Below, piece by piece: positions 62,791 through 64,000 of a DNA stretch of 64,000 nucleotides (the stretch's first letter is position 1; each line of letters begins with the position of its first letter). Made by a program: the position numbers and the translations under genes. Source of the DNA: JANRJY01 sp033763735 (GTDB taxonomy: Bacteria > Bacteroidota > Bacteroidia > Cytophagales > UBA9547). Under the pieces are notes generated by a model that saw nothing but the letters and a program-made list of their open reading frames with translations, did not search any database and was not told the origin of the DNA. The stretch spans positions 1 to 64,000 of the forward strand of contig JANRJY010000055.1 of assembly GCA_033763735.1 (NCBI GenBank). Reading direction: 5' to 3'.

Positions 62791-63654
62791 ATGACGAAAG
62801 TTAAAATTGGGATTGTTCAAACAGCTTGCTCTGCTGATGTGGCTAGTAATATGGAGCACACACTTACATATTTGCAAAAAGTGGTAGATAAAGGTGCACA
62901 AATTATATGCCTTCAGGAAATGTATCGAACCCTTTATTTTTGTCAAACGCAAGATTATGAGCATTTTAAGTTGGCTGAAACTATTCCAGGGCCTTCTACT
63001 GAATTGTTTTCAAAATTTGCAAAAGAGCATGGGGTGGTGATTGTGGCACCATTGTTTGAAAAGCGTGTGGATGGAATTTATCATAATACAATAGTAGTAA
63101 TAGATGCGGATGGAAGCACAGCTGGAATATATCGTAAAATGCATATTCCGCATGATCCGGGTTTTGAAGAAAAATTTTATTTTACACCCGGCGATTTGGG
63201 ATTTAAAGCCATCAAAACCAAATATGCAACAATTGGCACCCTTATTTGTTGGGATCAATGGTATCCGGAAGCAGCAAGGCTAACTGCCATGAAGGGAGCT
63301 CAAATTATATTTTATCCAACAGCTATTGGATGGGACGCAAAAGAACCAAAAGAAGTGCAAAATGGCCAACTGGATGCATGGAGGACCATACAACGTGCGC
63401 ATAGTATAGCCAATGGATGTTATGTATGTGCCGTAAACCGGGTTGGAACGGAAGGCGATTTGAGTTTTTGGGGAAATAGCTTTGTAAGTGACCCTCTGGG
63501 ACGTATTATGGACATTTGTACCAAAGATCAGGAAGAAACCAGAGTTGTAGAAATTGATTTAAACGAAATTGATAACACCCGTACGCATTGGCCATTTTTC
63601 CGCGATCGTAGGATTGATGCCTATTCCGATCTTACCAAAAGGTATTCGGATTAA
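62791..63654 (+). CDS. aguB: N-carbamoylputrescine amidase
   Basis: 287 residues from the ATG at 62791; a TTG six bases earlier is rejected. Nitrilase-superfamily triad: E43 (LQEMYRT), K116 (YRKMHIP) and C153 (LICWDQWYPEA). WYPEAARLTAMKGAQIIFYPTAIGWD and HSIANGCYVCAVNRVG are typical of the AguB branch, which turns N-carbamoylputrescine to putrescine. The usual partner aguA is not within the remaining 350 bp. Confidence 0.93.
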   Translation: MTKVKIGIVQTACSADVASNMEHTLTYLQKVVDKGAQIICLQEMYRTLYFCQTQDYEHFKLAETIPGPSTELFSKFAKEHGVVIVAPLFEKRVDGIYHNTIVVIDADGSTAGIYRKMHIPHDPGFEEKFYFTPGDLGFKAIKTKYATIGTLICWDQWYPEAARLTAMKGAQIIFYPTAIGWDAKEPKEVQNGQLDAWRTIQRAHSIANGCYVCAVNRVGTEGDLSFWGNSFVSDPLGRIMDICTKDQEETRVVEIDLNEIDNTRTHWPFFRDRRIDAYSDLTKRYSD

Positions 63655-63826
63655 TTATTGCTTAATCAGTTTACCAACTTGGTTGTTTTTATCTAGGCGT
63701 AGTCTTTTAGTGAAATATATTTTATAGAAGTAATCATTTTTAATTGCTGATTAAAATTTTCTTTCTTTTGGTCATTGGTACTTTACTTATGAATTTGGTT
63801 TACAAGCAAAAGAATTAAGTTCATTT

Positions 63827-64000
63827 ATGAAATTTAATTTTGATAATTTGAATCGTAAAATAAATTATTTGATTAGTCAAATTATATATTTTACAGATTT
63901 AATATTTAATTATTTAGTACGAAAGATTCCATATAACGTTGTATATATCATCCTTACTTTTACATTTGTACAACTTTTAAAAGACACTCATACAATGAAA
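63827..64000 (+). CDS. Hypothetical membrane protein, partial (runs off the right edge)
   Basis: An ATG at 63827 opens a frame that continues for 58 codons to the window edge. It encodes a polar start (KFNFDNLNRKINYLISQ), a Tyr/Phe-rich stretch and a membrane segment (IPYNVVYIILTFTFVQLL). No family is recognised. The frame is open back to 63755 without another good start. It is AT-rich, so chance opening is possible. Confidence 0.4.
   Translation, partial: MKFNFDNLNRKINYLISQIIYFTDLIFNYLVRKIPYNVVYIILTFTFVQLLKDTHTMK

Overview
The window looks like chromosomal DNA from a member of the Bacteroidota. It is AT-rich and gene-dense, with family content typical of that phylum: OmpA/PD40 outer-membrane protein, DUF3667, DUF4905, gluconate 2-dehydrogenase subunit 3 with a GMC oxidoreductase, lone ScpA, and an atpD-atpC pair apart from the other ATP synthase genes. 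Many intergenic regions carry the phylum's promoter -7 element TAnnTTTG, sometimes with a TTTG box 17-21 bp upstream. I cannot assign genus or family. No rRNA, tRNA or CRISPR array was seen. Both edges cut genes: a thioredoxin-like lipoprotein/secreted protein on the left and a short membrane protein on the right.

Layout. 1-10 kb: envelope thioredoxin protein, VWA protein, YtxH, gamma-carbonic anhydrase, lone receiver domain, an AAA/DUF4143 ATPase preceded by an array of TGTACA palindromes, MaoC hydratase, and a lipoprotein-DUF4905-LysM-ScpA operon. 10-23 kb: repeats with a decayed CDGSH fragment, metH, ORF6N protein, nnrE/nnrD fusion, glycosyltransferase, lysA, a tatC-OMP-lipid A deacylase operon, Uma2 and glyA. 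23-35 kb: orphan mlaE, OmpA/PD40 protein, glycerate kinase, parDE, atpC/atpD, Nfu, a Tat-exported subunit with its GMC flavoenzyme, a 600-bp repeat-rich gap and a CDGSH protein. 35-49 kb: ppx, a long same-strand run nrnA-FKBP-lolA-pyrF-ugd-uxs, a second Uma2, a comA-cysQ-lipoprotein operon, TPR protein, MBL/beta-CASP nuclease. 48-56 kb: trpC-trpF, SirB1-like protein, nuoKLMN. 56-64 kb: LysE transporter, a MITE-like element, then nine minus-strand genes (Crp regulator, DUF3667, YHS, DoxX, peroxiredoxin, HExxH protein, DinB, TANGO2/NRDE, ATP-grasp), and aguB.

The best candidates for undescribed biology are: (1) the tightly overlapping DinB-NRDE-ATP-grasp triad, embedded in a redox-flavoured minus-strand cluster; (2) the TGTACA array, with about 28-29 bp periodicity, ending at the start of the AAA/DUF4143 ATPase gene; (3) a ~270-bp inverted duplication linking the 3' end of the CDGSH gene to a relic 24 kb away; (4) a MITE-like element with ~20-bp terminal inverted repeats; (5) competing hairpins between the glycerate kinase and OmpA genes, and a long inverted repeat between atpD and atpC. 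All functional statements rest on reading the sequence and family knowledge; no database search was run.
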